Origin: Clostridia bacterium
GTDB lineage: Bacteria > Bacillota > Clostridia > Oscillospirales > Acutalibacteraceae
Assembly (NCBI GenBank): GCA_030536195.1
Contig: JAUNQL010000065.1
Span: forward strand, 1-6,168
Reading direction: 5' to 3'
DNA length: 6,168 bases
The number at the start of each line of letters is the position of its first letter. The first letter of the stretch is position 1. This document shows, one piece after another, positions 5,493 through 6,168 of the stretch. Under the pieces are notes generated by a model. It saw only the letters and a program-made list of their open reading frames with translations, was not told the origin of the DNA and searched no databases. The translations under genes and the position numbers were made by a program.

Positions 5493-6168
5493 TTATGCCG
5501 TTACTATTTCGTCCGCCTTCTCAAGACCGAAAATCTTGACAGCGTCCTCACGCATCTTGTACTTGAGGATTTTACCAGCGGCATTCATTGGGAAACTATC
5601 CACGAAAAGTACGTACTTAGGCACTTTGTGCTTAGCCATATTGGCAGCAACGTATGCTCTAAGTTCGTCCTCTGTCATCGTCTCACCCTTCTTGAGTACT
5701 ACCTCGGCACAGATTTCCTCGCCGAGTCCCTCATCAGGTACACCGATAACCTGGACATCCTCTACCTTGTCGTGGGTGTAGATGAACTCCTCTATCTCCT
5801 TTGGATAGATATTCTCACCACCACGGATGATCATGTCCTTGAGGCGTCCTGTAATCTTGTAGAAGCCCTCTGGCGTACGCTGTGCGAGGTCGCCAGTGTG
5901 AAGCCAGCCATTCTCATCTATTGCTGACGCCGTTGCCTTTGGCATCTTGTAATAGCCCTTCATGATGTTGTAACCACGGGCTACAAATTCGCCGTCAACG
6001 CCGTCTGGAAGGTCCTCGCCTGTCTCTGGGTCAACTATCTTACACTCTATCTCAGGAAGCGGTCTGCCGACCGTTGTACAACGTACTTCGATAGAGTCAT
6101 CAGTTGAACTCATAGTACAGCCAGGCGATGCCTCTGTCTGGCCATAAACGATGGTGATTTCCTTCATG
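5493..6168 (-). CDS. Acyl-CoA synthetase (AMP-forming), ACSF2/YngI-like, C-terminal part only
   Basis: This is the last 225 or so codons of an ATP-dependent acyl-CoA ligase, which activates a carboxylic acid through an acyl-AMP intermediate and then forms the CoA thioester. The 5' portion, including the P-loop-like AMP-binding motif, is beyond the right edge, and the Met near 6167 is internal (MKEITIVYGQTE normally sits mid-protein). Seen in order: YGQTEASP (adenine-binding motif A5), HTGDLA (A7, with the ATP-ribose-binding Asp), the hinge and A8 region GRLKDMIIRGGENIYPKEIEE, and NAAGKILK (A10) with the catalytic lysine near the C-terminus. The pattern resembles the ACSF2/YngI branch of medium- to long-chain acyl-CoA synthetases. 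Substrate cannot be told from this fragment; an o-succinylbenzoate or aryl acid ligase is possible but less like it. The gene ends in TAA three bases before a strong terminator. Confidence 0.93.
   Translation of the reverse strand, partial: MKEITIVYGQTEASPGCTMSSTDDSIEVRCTTVGRPLPEIECKIVDPETGEDLPDGVDGEFVARGYNIMKGYYKMPKATASAIDENGWLHTGDLAQRTPEGFYKITGRLKDMIIRGGENIYPKEIEEFIYTHDKVEDVQVIGVPDEGLGEEICAEVVLKKGETMTEDELRAYVAANMAKHKVPKYVLFVDSFPMNAAGKILKYKMREDAVKIFGLEKADEIVTA

Noticed and set aside
5160..5927. A 255-codon open frame on the plus strand across the dinB/acyl-CoA synthetase boundary
   Set aside because: It is antisense to two clear genes, runs through a terminator and a promoter, starts at GTG without a ribosome binding site and resembles no family I know.
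6165..6167. The ATG near the right edge as a true start for a 224-residue protein
   Set aside because: The frame is open to the edge and this Met lies just before the A5 motif, which is mid-protein in acyl-CoA synthetases. There is no room to see a ribosome binding site.
1..6168. A novel defence, mobile or signalling system in the window
   Set aside because: All five coding regions belong to well-known housekeeping families with intact motifs. I see no direct repeats, att-like sites, transposase remnants or change in codon habit.

Overview
The window reads as a compact stretch of an ordinary chromosome from a low-to-moderate GC Gram-positive bacterium. It most likely comes from the Bacillota, class Clostridia, and a Lachnospiraceae-like gut or rumen organism is my best guess. 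The reasons are RNase J and GdpP (typical Bacillota genes), strong AGGAGG-type ribosome binding sites, consensus sigma-A promoters in AT-rich gaps, and a DinB sequence of the Firmicute type. The placement is inferred from memory of these families, not from a search. I see no tRNA, rRNA, CRISPR array, insertion sequence, phage gene or integration scar.

Layout, left to right. Bases 1-1845 (minus) hold most of gdpP, a membrane-anchored cyclic-di-AMP phosphodiesterase whose last ~40-45 codons lie beyond the left edge. Bases 1848-3536 (minus) hold rnj, for ribonuclease J. It is transcribed first, and its stop is separated from the gdpP GTG start by only two bases, so the two form a translationally coupled operon. 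The 147-base gap 3537-3683 carries two divergent promoters back to back and a small hairpin in the rnj leader. Bases 3684-4133 (plus) hold rnhA, for ribonuclease HI. A 12-bp hairpin with U-tracts on both sides separates it from the convergent dinB gene (4167-5405, minus), which encodes the translesion DNA polymerase IV. Upstream of dinB, about 90 bases hold its consensus promoter, with a degenerate LexA-like palindrome in the spacer, and the terminator of the next gene. From 5493 to the right edge (minus) lies the C-terminal part of an ACSF2/YngI-like acyl-CoA synthetase whose 5' half is outside the window.

Functionally, rnj and rnhA both process RNA (mRNA decay and RNA:DNA hybrid removal), dinB serves DNA damage tolerance, and gdpP controls the second messenger c-di-AMP. 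The acyl-CoA synthetase is a separate metabolic unit. I found no candidate for a previously undescribed system. The points most worth checking are regulatory: the rnj-gdpP coupling, the rnj leader hairpin, the almost leaderless rnhA transcript and the possible SOS operator at dinB.
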